Shown one piece after another: positions 20,964 to 28,920 of a DNA stretch of 64,000 bases; within the stretch, counting starts at the first letter, position 1, and every line of letters begins with the position of its first letter. Made by a program: the position numbers and the translations under genes. The DNA is from Sorangium cellulosum So ce56 (GTDB lineage Bacteria > Myxococcota_A > Polyangia > Polyangiales > Polyangiaceae), in contig NC_010162.1 in NCBI RefSeq assembly GCF_000067165.1, positions 7,013,001-7,077,000 of the forward strand. Reading direction: 5' to 3'. Under the pieces are notes generated by a model. It saw only the letters and a list, made by a program, of their open reading frames with translations. It was not told the DNA's origin and did no database searches.

Positions 20964-21917
20964 TCAGTCCTTGCTGAAATGGTCCCCGCTCTGGTAGGCG
21001 CCCGTCCGCTCCTTCTCGAGCTGCATGAGCACGTCGTTGAGGAGCGTCGACGCGCCGAAGCGGAACAGGTCGCTCGTGAGCCAGGCGTCGCCGAGGGTCT
21101 CCTTGACCAGCACGAGGTAGTGGAGCGCCTGCTTCGCGGTGCGGATCCCGCCGGCCGGCTTCATCCCGACGCGCCGCCCGGTCGCCTGCGCGTGATCGCG
21201 GATCGCCTCCAGCATCACCAGCGTCACCGGGGGCGTCGCCGCCGGCGTGATCTTCCCGGTCGAGGTCTTGATGAAGTCGGCGCCCGCGAGCATCGCGATG
21301 CGGCTCGCCTTGCGGACGCGATCGTAGGTCCCGAGCTCGCCCGTCTCCAGGATCACCTTGAGGTGCGCGTGCCCGCACGCCTCCTTGGTCGCGGCGATCT
21401 CGTCGTACACCGCGCCGTACTCGCCGGAGAGCATCGCGCCACGGTCGATCACCATGTCGATCTCGTCCGCGCCGAGCTCGACCGCCTGCCGGACGTCGGC
21501 GAGCTTGACGGCGAGCGTGGAGAGGCCGCTCGGGAAGGCGGTCGCCACACTGGCCACCTTGACCGTCGAGCCCGAGACCGCCCGCTTCGCCACGCAGACG
21601 AGCTTGGGATAGACGCACACCGCCGCACAGGAAGGGATGTCCGCGCGCTCGTGGGGTCGAAGCGCCTTCTGACAGAGCTGCTCAACTTTTCCCGGGGAGT
21701 CTTTCCCCTCCAGGGTGGTGAGGTCCATCATCGAGATGGCGAGCTTGAGGCCGGCGACCTTGGCGGGGCCTTTGATGCTCCTTTTGCCGAGCCCGGCTGC
21801 GCGCTCTTCGACCATGACCTTATCCACGGTGGGCGAAGAGAAATCGGGGTAGGTGACCTCCCTGCCCTGGCGCACCACGCCGGGCGCGGCGCCGCTGTCG
21901 TTTCCGAAGATCGCCAT
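20964..21917 (-). CDS. deoC: Deoxyribose-phosphate aldolase
   Basis: 317 aa. Class I aldolase motifs of DeoC are present: CVYPKLVCVAKRAV, VASVATAFPSG, ADEIDMVIDRGAMLSGEY, the Schiff-base lysine in ADFIKTSTGK and VGMKPAGGIRT. The enzyme cleaves 2-deoxyribose-5-phosphate to acetaldehyde and glyceraldehyde-3-phosphate in nucleoside salvage. A strong ribosome site (AGGAGACGAGG) precedes the ATG. It heads an operon with two ALDH genes and is divergent from the peroxiredoxin gene. The ~50-residue N-terminal extension is longer than in E. coli DeoC. Confidence 0.96.
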   Translation of the reverse strand: MAIFGNDSGAAPGVVRQGREVTYPDFSSPTVDKVMVEERAAGLGKRSIKGPAKVAGLKLAISMMDLTTLEGKDSPGKVEQLCQKALRPHERADIPSCAAVCVYPKLVCVAKRAVSGSTVKVASVATAFPSGLSTLAVKLADVRQAVELGADEIDMVIDRGAMLSGEYGAVYDEIAATKEACGHAHLKVILETGELGTYDRVRKASRIAMLAGADFIKTSTGKITPAATPPVTLVMLEAIRDHAQATGRRVGMKPAGGIRTAKQALHYLVLVKETLGDAWLTSDLFRFGASTLLNDVLMQLEKERTGAYQSGDHFSKD

Positions 21918-21995
21918 CGGCCTCGTCTCCTGGCGCGGGAACGTACCAGAAGCGTCGGATCGATCCTACCGAGTGCGTGCTAACGTGGCGCTCTG

Positions 21996-22775
21996 ATGAA
22001 GAGACGCTTCCCGATTGCCGTCGTTTTTGTCGTACTTGCTGTCGTCTTTGCCTTTGCCTCGCTGCTCGGGTGTGGCGCGGCCGAGCGACCCGATGGTGGA
22101 CAAGGGCTGATCCCGGTCGGCGCGGCGGCGCCCGACGTGTTCGCCGCGGATCAGCACGGCGCGATCCAGCGGCTGTCCGACCAGCGGGGTCGGGCCGTGG
22201 TCGTGTACTTCTATCCGAAGGACGGGACGCCGGGCTGCACCGAGGAGGCGTGCGCGTTCCGCGACGCGTGGGATCGCTTCAAGCAGGCCAACGTGCAGGT
22301 CTTCGGCGTGTCTTCCGACACCCGCGAGTCGCACGAGAAGTTCGCGACCGAGAACAAGCTGCCGTTCCCGATCCTCGTCGACACCGATCACGCGTGGGCC
22401 ACGGCGTTCGGCGTGCCGATGCGGCTCGGCGCGACGGCGCGCGTGACGTTCCTCGTCGATCCGGACGGCAAGATCGCGAAGGTCTATCCGGACGTGGATC
22501 CCGGGGTGCACGCGGACGAGGTGCTGAAGGACGCCGCGCAGCTCACGGGCGCCGCGCTCCCGGTCGCGCCAGCGGCGTCGGGCAGCGCAGCGCCGGCCGC
22601 GCCGGACACCGCGGCGCCGGCCGCCACCGGGGCACCGCCCGCGGCGGCGCCCGCGGGCGCGGCGGAGCCGGCCACGGCCGCTCCGGTGGCGACCGGGACG
22701 ATGCTGCCCCCGGCGGCCCCCGCGGCGCCCCCGGCGAAAGGTCCGCCGGCGAAAGGTTCGCCGGCGAGGCGGTGA
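21996..22775 (+). CDS. Bcp-type peroxiredoxin lipoprotein
   Basis: 259 aa. Signal peptide with lipobox LLGC (residues ~22-26), then an AhpC/TSA thioredoxin-fold domain: VVVYFYPKDGTPGCTEEACA, with peroxidatic Cys in PGCT and a second Cys five positions later (C-X4-C), the BCP/PrxQ arrangement. RLGATARVTFLVDPDGKIAK closes the fold. The last ~80 residues are an Ala/Pro/Gly tail (AAPAAPDTAAPAATGAPP). It reduces peroxides, here at the membrane outside the cytoplasm; most Bcp proteins are cytoplasmic, so the lipid anchor is unusual. It is divergent from deoC with a 78-bp shared control region. Confidence 0.92.
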   Translation: MKRRFPIAVVFVVLAVVFAFASLLGCGAAERPDGGQGLIPVGAAAPDVFAADQHGAIQRLSDQRGRAVVVYFYPKDGTPGCTEEACAFRDAWDRFKQANVQVFGVSSDTRESHEKFATENKLPFPILVDTDHAWATAFGVPMRLGATARVTFLVDPDGKIAKVYPDVDPGVHADEVLKDAAQLTGAALPVAPAASGSAAPAAPDTAAPAATGAPPAAAPAGAAEPATAAPVATGTMLPPAAPAAPPAKGPPAKGSPARR

Positions 22776-22877
22776 CGCCCGCGCGCGCACGCGGCGCAGG
22801 AGCGCCGGCGGGTCGCGCGCTGACCGCGCGGGCCGCGCGGAGGGCTGACGGGAGATCTGCAGACGGGAGCGCGCGCG

Positions 22878-23846
22878 GTGCGTAGGTCGTCGGAATTTTT
22901 GAACACCAACGGGTTGGATCTCTGCGTCCATCGCTTCCGCGACGACCACGCGCGGCCGACGGGCCTCACGCTGCTGCTGCTCCACGGCTTCCTCGACGCC
23001 GGGAGCACGTGGGACCTCGTGGCCGAGCCGCTCGCGCGGGCGGGGCACGACGTCGTCGCGCCGGACCTGCGCGGGTTCGGCCGGAGCGCCCGCGTCGGCG
23101 CGGGCAGCTACTACTACTTCCCCGACTACATCGCCGACGTCGCGGCGCTCGTGGACGCGCTCGCCCCGGCGCGCCTCGGCGTGGTGGGCCACTCGATGGG
23201 CGGCGCGGTCGCCGTGTACTACGCGGGCGCGTGCCCCGGCCGCGTCGAGCGCCTGGCGCTGCTCGAGGGCATGGGGCCGCCGGCGAGCGGCCCCGAGGTC
23301 GCCGTCGCGCGCGTCGAGGCGTGGCTCCGCCAGATGGCGGGGCTCGATCGCGCGCCGCGGAGGCTCTCGTCGATGCAGGACGCGATCGCGCGGCTCGAGG
23401 CGAACCACCCGCGCGTGCCGCGCGACGTGCTGGCGACGCGCGCGCCGCTGCTCACGCGGGAAGCGCCGGACGGCGGGCTCGCGTGGGCGTACGACCCGAT
23501 GCACCGGACGACCTCGCCGCTGCTGTTCCAGGTGGAGGCGTTCATGACGTTCCTGGAGCGCATCGCGTGCCCGACGCTGCTCGTGAGCGGCGGGCCGACG
23601 GGGTGGCACCCGGAGGACGAAGCGGAGCGGGTGGCGAGGCTCAAGCGCGCGGAGCACGTCGAGCTGCCGGAGGCCGGGCACATGATGCACTGGTCGGCGG
23701 CGGCGGAGCTGGCGGAGCGGCTGGGCGAGTTCTTCGCCGCGGGAGGAGACGCCGGGGACGCGGCGGGCGCGGCGGGGAAGGGAATCGCGGAAGCAGCCGA
23801 GGCAGCCGAAGCCGCGGCAGCAGCGAGCGAAACCGGGTCCCTCTGA
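22878..23846 (+). CDS. Alpha/beta hydrolase
   Basis: 322 aa from a GTG preceded by GGGAG. Alpha/beta-hydrolase landmarks: LTLLLLHGFLDAGSTWD (oxyanion-hole HGF), DVVAPDLRGFGRSA, VVGHSMGGAVAVYYAG (nucleophilic Ser in GHSMG), an acid after the CPTLLVSGGPTGW strand and the catalytic His in LPEAGHMMHW. The terminal ~35 residues are Ala-rich with AEA repeats. Substrate unknown; soluble epoxide-hydrolase or ester-hydrolase types have this pattern. It is 102 bp after the peroxiredoxin gene on the same strand and may be co-transcribed. Confidence 0.9.
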   Translation: MRRSSEFLNTNGLDLCVHRFRDDHARPTGLTLLLLHGFLDAGSTWDLVAEPLARAGHDVVAPDLRGFGRSARVGAGSYYYFPDYIADVAALVDALAPARLGVVGHSMGGAVAVYYAGACPGRVERLALLEGMGPPASGPEVAVARVEAWLRQMAGLDRAPRRLSSMQDAIARLEANHPRVPRDVLATRAPLLTREAPDGGLAWAYDPMHRTTSPLLFQVEAFMTFLERIACPTLLVSGGPTGWHPEDEAERVARLKRAEHVELPEAGHMMHWSAAAELAERLGEFFAAGGDAGDAAGAAGKGIAEAAEAAEAAAAASETGSL

Positions 23847-23864
23847 GGACGGAAATAAAAGAGC

Positions 23865-23892
23865 TTGACTCGGCAGGGCGAGTGGGTAATCT
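23865..23892 (+). promoter_or_regulatory. Sigma-70-type promoter of tRNA-Thr
   Basis: TTGACT (23865-23870), a 16-bp spacer and TAATCT (23887-23892) match the housekeeping consensus. The -10 lies 24 bp before the mature tRNA 5' end, the right place for a tRNA promoter. Confidence 0.75.
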
Positions 23893-23916
23893 GCGCGCCT
23901 CCTCGACGAGAGGCGT

Positions 23917-23988
<72 letters not shown>

Positions 23989-24352
23989 CAAAGTGAATGC
24001 CAGCGTGTTCGCTCGCCTGTAGGTGAGCAGAGACCACTGGCGCTCGATGGTGCTGGTGAATCTCGCTCTTGCCGGTTGAGCGGTGGCACGCCGGTATGCG
24101 CATAGCTTTCCCTGCGAGCGTCATCGTCTGGCGTCACGCTGCCCCAGCGCTGGATCGAGCTCTCTCGCGGGGTCCCGGTGCTGGAGTTGCGCCTGTTCAG
24201 GGTGATAACTGGCAGCCTCCTACAGGCGGCGTTACCCGTTCAGGCTGAACCCCTCATGGCCGCGTAGCCGTTGTCGGCTGATGCAGCCGAGCTCGCCGCG
24301 CGCTTGCCGATAGCTGCGCCCCGCGGCAAGGATGAGCGTGGGAGGACCACGC
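23989..24352. other. Gap between tRNA-Thr and the toxin-antitoxin pair
   Basis: About 360 bp with no gene I can support. The third-position bias of the neighbours is absent and no direct copy of the tRNA 3' end was found, so an attachment site cannot be shown. The last ~25 bp hold the antitoxin ribosome site. Confidence 0.5.
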
Positions 24353-24604
24353 ATGACCACGATCTCCTTCGACTTGCCCGATGACGCCATGCTCGCCCTG
24401 CACGTGGCGCCGTCCGAGGTCACGCGCGAGCTGCGCATGGCGGCGGCGATCAAGCTCTACGAGCTGGGCCGTCTCTCCTCTGGTGCAGCGGCGCGCCTGG
24501 CAGGCGTGCCTCGCGTCTCGTTCCTCGCGAAGCTGGCCGATTACGGCGTCGACACCTTTCGCATGACCGACGAGGAGCTGCGCGCGGATGTCGATAATGC
24601 GTGA
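24353..24604 (+). CDS. UPF0175-family antitoxin
   Basis: 83 aa from ATG 24353, chosen because GGGAGG lies 7 bp before it (another in-frame ATG at 24332 lacks this). The sequence MTTISFDLPDDAMLALHVAP, then ELRMAAAIKLYELGRLSSGA and AARLAGVPRVSFLAKLADYG, is the UPF0175 pattern: a short strand followed by a helix-turn-helix that binds DNA. Members pair with DUF3368 PIN-domain toxins, and such a gene overlaps its 3' end. It probably neutralises the toxin and represses the operon. Confidence 0.88.
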   Translation: MTTISFDLPDDAMLALHVAPSEVTRELRMAAAIKLYELGRLSSGAAARLAGVPRVSFLAKLADYGVDTFRMTDEELRADVDNA

Positions 24605-25088
24605 CGTCCTCTGCAATACATCACCGCTCCTGTACCTTCACCAACTCGGCCGGCTCGAGCTGCTTCCGGACCTGTACCAGCGGATCACCATCCCCAAGGC
24701 CGTGGCCCATGAGCTCCGTGAGGGCATGCGGCTTGGCCACGCCGTGCCACGGGTCGAGGACCTCCCGTGGCTCGCCGTCGAGGAGGTAGAGCACGCCTCT
24801 CTCCTGCGACTCGTCGCCGATCTGGACGCCGGAGAGCGCGAGGTGCTGGCCCTCGCTGCCGGACGCCCGGCGAGCCTTCTGCTCCTGGACGATGGCCAGG
24901 CCCGCCGCTATGCGACGATGCTCGGGCTGACGTTCACCGGCACGCTCGGCGTGCTCCTACGGGCAAAACAGCGGGGCTTCCTCGACCGCGTGAGCCCCTG
25001 TCTTGATCGGCTCCAAGCGCTCGGTTTTCGGATCGCTCCGGCGCTGCGCGCGAGCGTGCTGAAACTCGCCGGCGAGCCCCCAGGCTGA
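24597..25088 (+). CDS. DUF3368-family PIN-domain toxin
   Basis: About 163 aa; ATG 24597 overlaps the antitoxin stop by 8 bp (ATG 24588 is an alternative). MRDVLCNTSPLLYLHQLGRL, then ITIPKAVAHELREG, LDAGEREVLALA, LLLDDGQARRYATMLGLTFT and GTLGVLLRAKQRGFL are the conserved blocks of DUF3368, a PIN-like RNase family; the acidic residues in HELREG, AGERE and LLDDGQAR are the expected metal ligands. Together with the upstream UPF0175 gene it forms a type II toxin-antitoxin module, located next to a tRNA gene, a common landing place for acquired DNA. Confidence 0.88.
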   Translation: MRDVLCNTSPLLYLHQLGRLELLPDLYQRITIPKAVAHELREGMRLGHAVPRVEDLPWLAVEEVEHASLLRLVADLDAGEREVLALAAGRPASLLLLDDGQARRYATMLGLTFTGTLGVLLRAKQRGFLDRVSPCLDRLQALGFRIAPALRASVLKLAGEPPG

Positions 25089-25102
25089 TCCCGGACGGCT
25101 GT

Positions 25103-26551
25103 TTACCCCCTCACGAGCCCAATCACCACAACGGCAAGAAGCGCCGCCACACCGAGCACCGCCACCGCGGCCACGACGAGCCCCCACCTCGTCCGGGAAT
25201 CCGCCGCGTTCGTCGCCGCTATCACGCCGGCGCCAGCAGGCGTCTCCTCCCTCATCTCCGTGCTCCCCAGCGCGGCCGTCTCCGGCGCCCCCGCCGCCCC
25301 TGCCACCGGGCCCCGCCTCTCCCCCTCGGTCCCCGCCGCTCTGCCCTCCGCCGGCAGCGCCAGTGGAGGCAATGGCCCCGCGGTCGCTTCGTCCCCGATC
25401 CAAGGCGCCTTACCCGCGCTCGCCACACCCAGCCCCCACGCCGTCTCCACCCTGAACCGCTGCGCCATCGCAAGCCTGCTCCGCGCATCCGCGCCCGGCG
25501 CCGCGCTCGCCGGCATCACGCCCTGCCCCGGCAGCGCCGCCACCAGCTGCACCGGGCCCGCCGCCCTCTCGTCCCGAGGCGTCCCAGCGCGCTCGCGGAT
25601 CGCCCGCTCCCTCGCCGCGTCCGCCGCCTCGCTCAGGAGCTGCCGCGCGCCCGCGTCGTCCACGGCCCTCTCCGCCGTCACCGCGGTCCCCGCCACCTCG
25701 CGCAGCGCCGCCGCGAGCTCCGCCGCCCGCGCAAACCGCGCTTCGGGCCTCTTGGCGAGGCACCTGGCCACCGCGGTCCAGAGCGCCTCCGGACACCCCG
25801 GAAGCACCTCGGGCAGGGGCGTCGCTTCCAGGTGCACGTGCGCCGCCAGGATCTCCGTCTCCCCGATGCCCGACGCCTCGTCGAGCACCGCGTACGGGTG
25901 CGCCCCGGCCAGCATCTCGTACACGACCACGCCGAGCGCATACAGATCCGCGCGCGCGTCCACGGCGCCCCCGGCGACCTGCTCCGGGGCCATGTAGCGC
26001 GACGTCCCGACCGCCCTCCCTTGCCCGGTCAGCCCGAGGCCCACGCCCCGCGCGTCCTTCGCCACGCCGAAGTCGACGAGCCGCGCGCGCACGCCGTCGC
26101 TCACAAGGATGTTCTCGGGCTTCACGTCGCGGTGCACGAGGTCGGCCTCGTGCGCCGTCGAGAGCGCGTCCGCGATCTGGATCGCGTAGTGGAGCGCGCG
26201 CACCGGATCGAGCCGCGCGCCGCCCGCGATGAGCTCCCGCAGCGGCACGCCCGAGGCGCGCTCCATCACCATGAAGAGCCGCCCGTCCGCGGCCCTTCCG
26301 GCGTCGTACAGCCGCACGATGTTCGGGTGCGCGACCCGCGCGGCGAGCTTCGTCTCCCGGAGGAAGCGCTCGGCGTAACGCGCCTCCCCCGCGAGGGCGC
26401 GGTGGATGATCTTGATCGCCACCGGCCGCTCCAGCGCCGTGTCGAGGGCGGCCCAGACCTCGCCCATCCCTCCGCGTCCGAGGAGGCGATCGATCAGGAA
26501 GCGCCCCTGGAACAGCGCCCCGGGGCTCAACGGCTCATCGACGCTCGTCAC
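25103..26551 (-). CDS. Membrane-anchored Hanks-type Ser/Thr protein kinase
   Basis: About 482 aa from GTG 26551. The N-terminal kinase domain has every core motif: GRGGMGEVW (nucleotide loop), VAIKIIHR (Lys), the HRDVKPENILV catalytic loop, VDFGVAKD, and YMAPEQ after the activation loop; the HRD Arg makes it an activation-loop-regulated kinase. A ~190-residue Ala/Pro-rich linker leads to a C-terminal transmembrane helix (WGLVVAAVAVLGVAALLAVV) with almost nothing outside. An upstream in-frame ATG at 26659 is possible. It is divergent from the small gene and sigma factor at 26720-27759. Convergent with the toxin gene, only 14 bp away. Confidence 0.93.
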   Translation of the reverse strand: MTSVDEPLSPGALFQGRFLIDRLLGRGGMGEVWAALDTALERPVAIKIIHRALAGEARYAERFLRETKLAARVAHPNIVRLYDAGRAADGRLFMVMERASGVPLRELIAGGARLDPVRALHYAIQIADALSTAHEADLVHRDVKPENILVSDGVRARLVDFGVAKDARGVGLGLTGQGRAVGTSRYMAPEQVAGGAVDARADLYALGVVVYEMLAGAHPYAVLDEASGIGETEILAAHVHLEATPLPEVLPGCPEALWTAVARCLAKRPEARFARAAELAAALREVAGTAVTAERAVDDAGARQLLSEAADAARERAIRERAGTPRDERAAGPVQLVAALPGQGVMPASAAPGADARSRLAMAQRFRVETAWGLGVASAGKAPWIGDEATAGPLPPLALPAEGRAAGTEGERRGPVAGAAGAPETAALGSTEMREETPAGAGVIAATNAADSRTRWGLVVAAVAVLGVAALLAVVVIGLVRG

Positions 26552-26719
26552 CTCGCGACACCCTACCTCGCAGCAGCTGACGATAGCGAAAGAGCGCCCC
26601 GGCCCTCCTCGCTTCTCTGCCCTTGTTGACCCTCCCTGGGAAAGGTAGCGTCGGGTGTCCATCGCGCGAAGCGCGCCGAGCGCATGCAGCGCCAGCGGGC
26701 AGCGCGCCCCCGGAGCCCG

Positions 26720-27028
26720 ATGTCGAGCCCCCGCCCCGACCCCGATGACGGCGATCCGACCCTCGAGGCCCGCGTCGCCCACGCCGTCGCGCCGTACGCC
26801 GATCTCCTGCCCGCCGAGGATCTCGAGGCGCTGCGCGCCCTGACCGAGCGCTTCCTCGCGACGCACCCCGTGGCGGCCCCGCTCGTCGACCGGCTCCGCC
26901 CGCGCACGCCCCCCGCCGCGAGCGGCGAGGTCGACCGGCGCGAGCCCGCCGCGCTGGCCGAGGCCGCGCAGCGGCTCGCCGCGAAGGCGGGCGCTGCCAA
27001 GGGCCGAGGACAAGGCGGCGCCCGATGA
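26720..27028 (+). CDS. Small hypothetical protein coupled to a sigma factor
   Basis: 102 aa (MSSPRPDPDDGDPTLEARVA, then HAVAPYADLLPAEDLEALRA). Its TGA overlaps the ATG of the sigma-factor gene (ATGA), so translation is coupled. The middle is predicted helical and the C-terminus is Ala/Arg/Gly-rich. Coupling suggests a partner of the sigma factor, for example a regulator, but no anti-sigma zinc motif (H-X3-C-X2-C) is seen and the function is unknown. Confidence 0.65.
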   Translation: MSSPRPDPDDGDPTLEARVAHAVAPYADLLPAEDLEALRALTERFLATHPVAAPLVDRLRPRTPPAASGEVDRREPAALAEAAQRLAAKAGAAKGRGQGGAR

Positions 27029-27759
27029 GCCACGGCGACCGGCCGCGGAGGCCCCTCCGCCCCGACCAGCAGGCGCTCGTCGCGGAGGCCGTGCCGCTCG
27101 TCGAGAAGCTCTGCGGCCACTTCCTCCGGCGGACGCGCGCGCACTACGTGGCCGACGATCTCCGCTCCGCCGCGGTCCAGGCGCTCCACGAGGCCGCGCT
27201 CGGCTACGATCCCGCCCGCGGCGTCCCCTTCCAGGTCTACGCCTGGCGGCGCGTCGACGGCGCGCTGTCGGACGCGCTGCAGCAGGAGTCGAAGCACTGG
27301 CGCGCTGCCCGCGAGGACGGCTACGACGCCGCCGAGGCGGCGCAGGACACGAGCGACGTGCTCGCCGACGGCGACGCCGAGACGACCGCGCAGGCCGACG
27401 GGATGGCCGACCAGGTCGCGGCCGCCGCGGTGCTTGGCCTCGTCGGCCGCGCGCTGACGGCGCAGGGCGAGGAGGGCGAGCGGCTCCGCGCCACGTACGA
27501 CCGCGCCATCCGCGCGGTGGAGGCCGCCCTGTCGCGGCTCCCGGACGAGGAGCGGCGCGTCCTCGTGCTCCGCCACGTCGAGGAGCGGACCTGGCAGGCG
27601 ATCGGCGCGGCGCTCGGCTGCTCGGAGCGGACCGCGAAGCGGCGCAGCGCGGAGGCCCAGAAGCGGTTCGCCGGCGCGCTGCGAGCGGACCGGCAGCGCG
27701 CGCAGGGCGGCGCCGCCGCGCCGGAGCGGGTCGGGCTGGCTGGCGCGACGTCCGGGTAG
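27025..27759 (+). CDS. Sigma-70 family RNA polymerase sigma factor
   Basis: 244 aa. Region 2: VEKLCGHFLRRTRAHYVADD, then LRSAAVQALHEAALGYDPAR and GVPFQVYAWRRVDGALSDAL, like FliA/SigB-type factors. A ~60-residue acidic Ala/Asp-rich insert follows, then region 4: ALSRLPDEERRVLVLRHVEE, RTWQAIGAALGCSERTAKRR (helix-turn-helix for the -35 box). Region 3 is poorly defined, so group assignment (group 3 versus ECF-like) is open. It overlaps the upstream small gene by 4 bp and is divergent from a Ser/Thr kinase. Confidence 0.85.
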   Translation: MSHGDRPRRPLRPDQQALVAEAVPLVEKLCGHFLRRTRAHYVADDLRSAAVQALHEAALGYDPARGVPFQVYAWRRVDGALSDALQQESKHWRAAREDGYDAAEAAQDTSDVLADGDAETTAQADGMADQVAAAAVLGLVGRALTAQGEEGERLRATYDRAIRAVEAALSRLPDEERRVLVLRHVEERTWQAIGAALGCSERTAKRRSAEAQKRFAGALRADRQRAQGGAAAPERVGLAGATSG

Positions 27760-27831
27760 AGGATCATGCTCGGCTCCTCCCTGCTGACGTTGGCTCCGCC
27801 GGATAGCGAAGCCAGGGTCGCGCGGGCGGCG

Positions 27832-28920
27832 TCAGCGCACGACGAGGACGCTGCCCGGCCCCTGCACGACGCGGGGAGCTCCCCCGTCTGGCGGTATCGA
27901 GACGAGCACGTAGCAGTCGGGGAAGCCGGCGGTCATCGGGTCGAACGCGATCGCATCGTGCGTCGCCAGCTCGGCGAGCGCTCGGGCCTCGACGCGACCG
28001 GATTGCTCGACGTGGGGCCGCGGTAGGCCGGTGAGGTAGCTCGTGCCACCATGCGATACGACGCGGTGGGCCCCCTCGCCAACGGAGAAGCGCGGCAGCC
28101 GGCTCGAGCTGTACGGCGTGAAGATCCGGAGCGGAACGGGCACGCGTGCTCTCGGTCGCAGCACCTCATCGTGCAGCGCCTCGCTCGATCCGTGGTGCGG
28201 CACCTTGAGCAGATCGTGGTCGCCGAGCTCCGGATCGAGCACGAGGCTGTGACTCCAGCCGTCGCCTGGGTCCTCGACAAGATCCGAACCGAGCAGGATC
28301 CTCCTCCCGCGCCACGTGAGGAGCAGCGCCGTGGAGATGACGTTCCTGTCGAACGGCTCTCGCGCCTGCCACAGACCGAGCTGCTTCTCGCGTACATCCG
28401 AGCGCGGGGAGAGCACGCGCAGCGTGGCGTCGCCGAGCAACTCGAGATCGCCAGCGTTCACGTCCCAGCGGCAGGCCGGAGAGGCGCTCCAGCGCGCCTC
28501 CACCGCGGCGATGGCCTGGCGCGTGACACCGGCGATGAAGCCCGCAGAGCGGCCGGAGACATCATCTCCCGGCGGCAGCACCATGCCGATACGGGGCCAT
28601 ACTTCTTTACGATCGCGCGGCGTCGCAGACTCGATCACCCTGGCGAGCCCCCGGCTATGGTCGTCATGCGGGTGGGTGAGGACGACGATGCGCGGGCGGG
28701 CCTGGTAATAGGCGAGCGCCTTCATGGCGTAGTCGACTCTGCCCGCGCCGCAGCCGTCCACGACCATCCACCCATCCGGCGGTACGCGGACAAGGATAAG
28801 CTCCCCCTTGCCTGGGCCGAACGCGAGGAGGATCAGGTGATCGGGGGCGAGCTCAGGCAAAAGCACGGCGAATGTACCGGTCTGGCGCCGGGAAGAGCTT
28901 TGGCAAATAAGGGATGGCAT
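27832..28920 (-). CDS. Metallo-beta-lactamase-fold hydrolase (ComEC-like), putative effector
   Basis: 362 aa from ATG 28920. MBL-fold metal ligands: THPHDDHSRG (H83-x-H85-x-D87-H88), a downstream LLLTWRGRRILLGSDLVEDP strand with the bridging Asp, and LLKVPHHGSSEA, the His typical of ComEC/Rec2-like MBLs, which are putative nucleases or phosphodiesterases. The early segment LILVRVPPDGWMVVDGCG is the first strand pair. The 5' end overlaps the upstream NTPase gene by 68 bp, or by 14 bp if GTG 28866 is used (that start would leave a tidier N-terminus). It is the last gene of the five-gene minus-strand island and converges with the sigma-factor gene. Confidence 0.85.
   Translation of the reverse strand: MPSLICQSSSRRQTGTFAVLLPELAPDHLILLAFGPGKGELILVRVPPDGWMVVDGCGAGRVDYAMKALAYYQARPRIVVLTHPHDDHSRGLARVIESATPRDRKEVWPRIGMVLPPGDDVSGRSAGFIAGVTRQAIAAVEARWSASPACRWDVNAGDLELLGDATLRVLSPRSDVREKQLGLWQAREPFDRNVISTALLLTWRGRRILLGSDLVEDPGDGWSHSLVLDPELGDHDLLKVPHHGSSEALHDEVLRPRARVPVPLRIFTPYSSSRLPRFSVGEGAHRVVSHGGTSYLTGLPRPHVEQSGRVEARALAELATHDAIAFDPMTAGFPDCYVLVSIPPDGGAPRVVQGPGSVLVVR

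Noticed and set aside
23989..24352. Attachment site downstream of tRNA-Thr
   Set aside because: No direct repeat of the tRNA 3' end and no integrase gene within the window.
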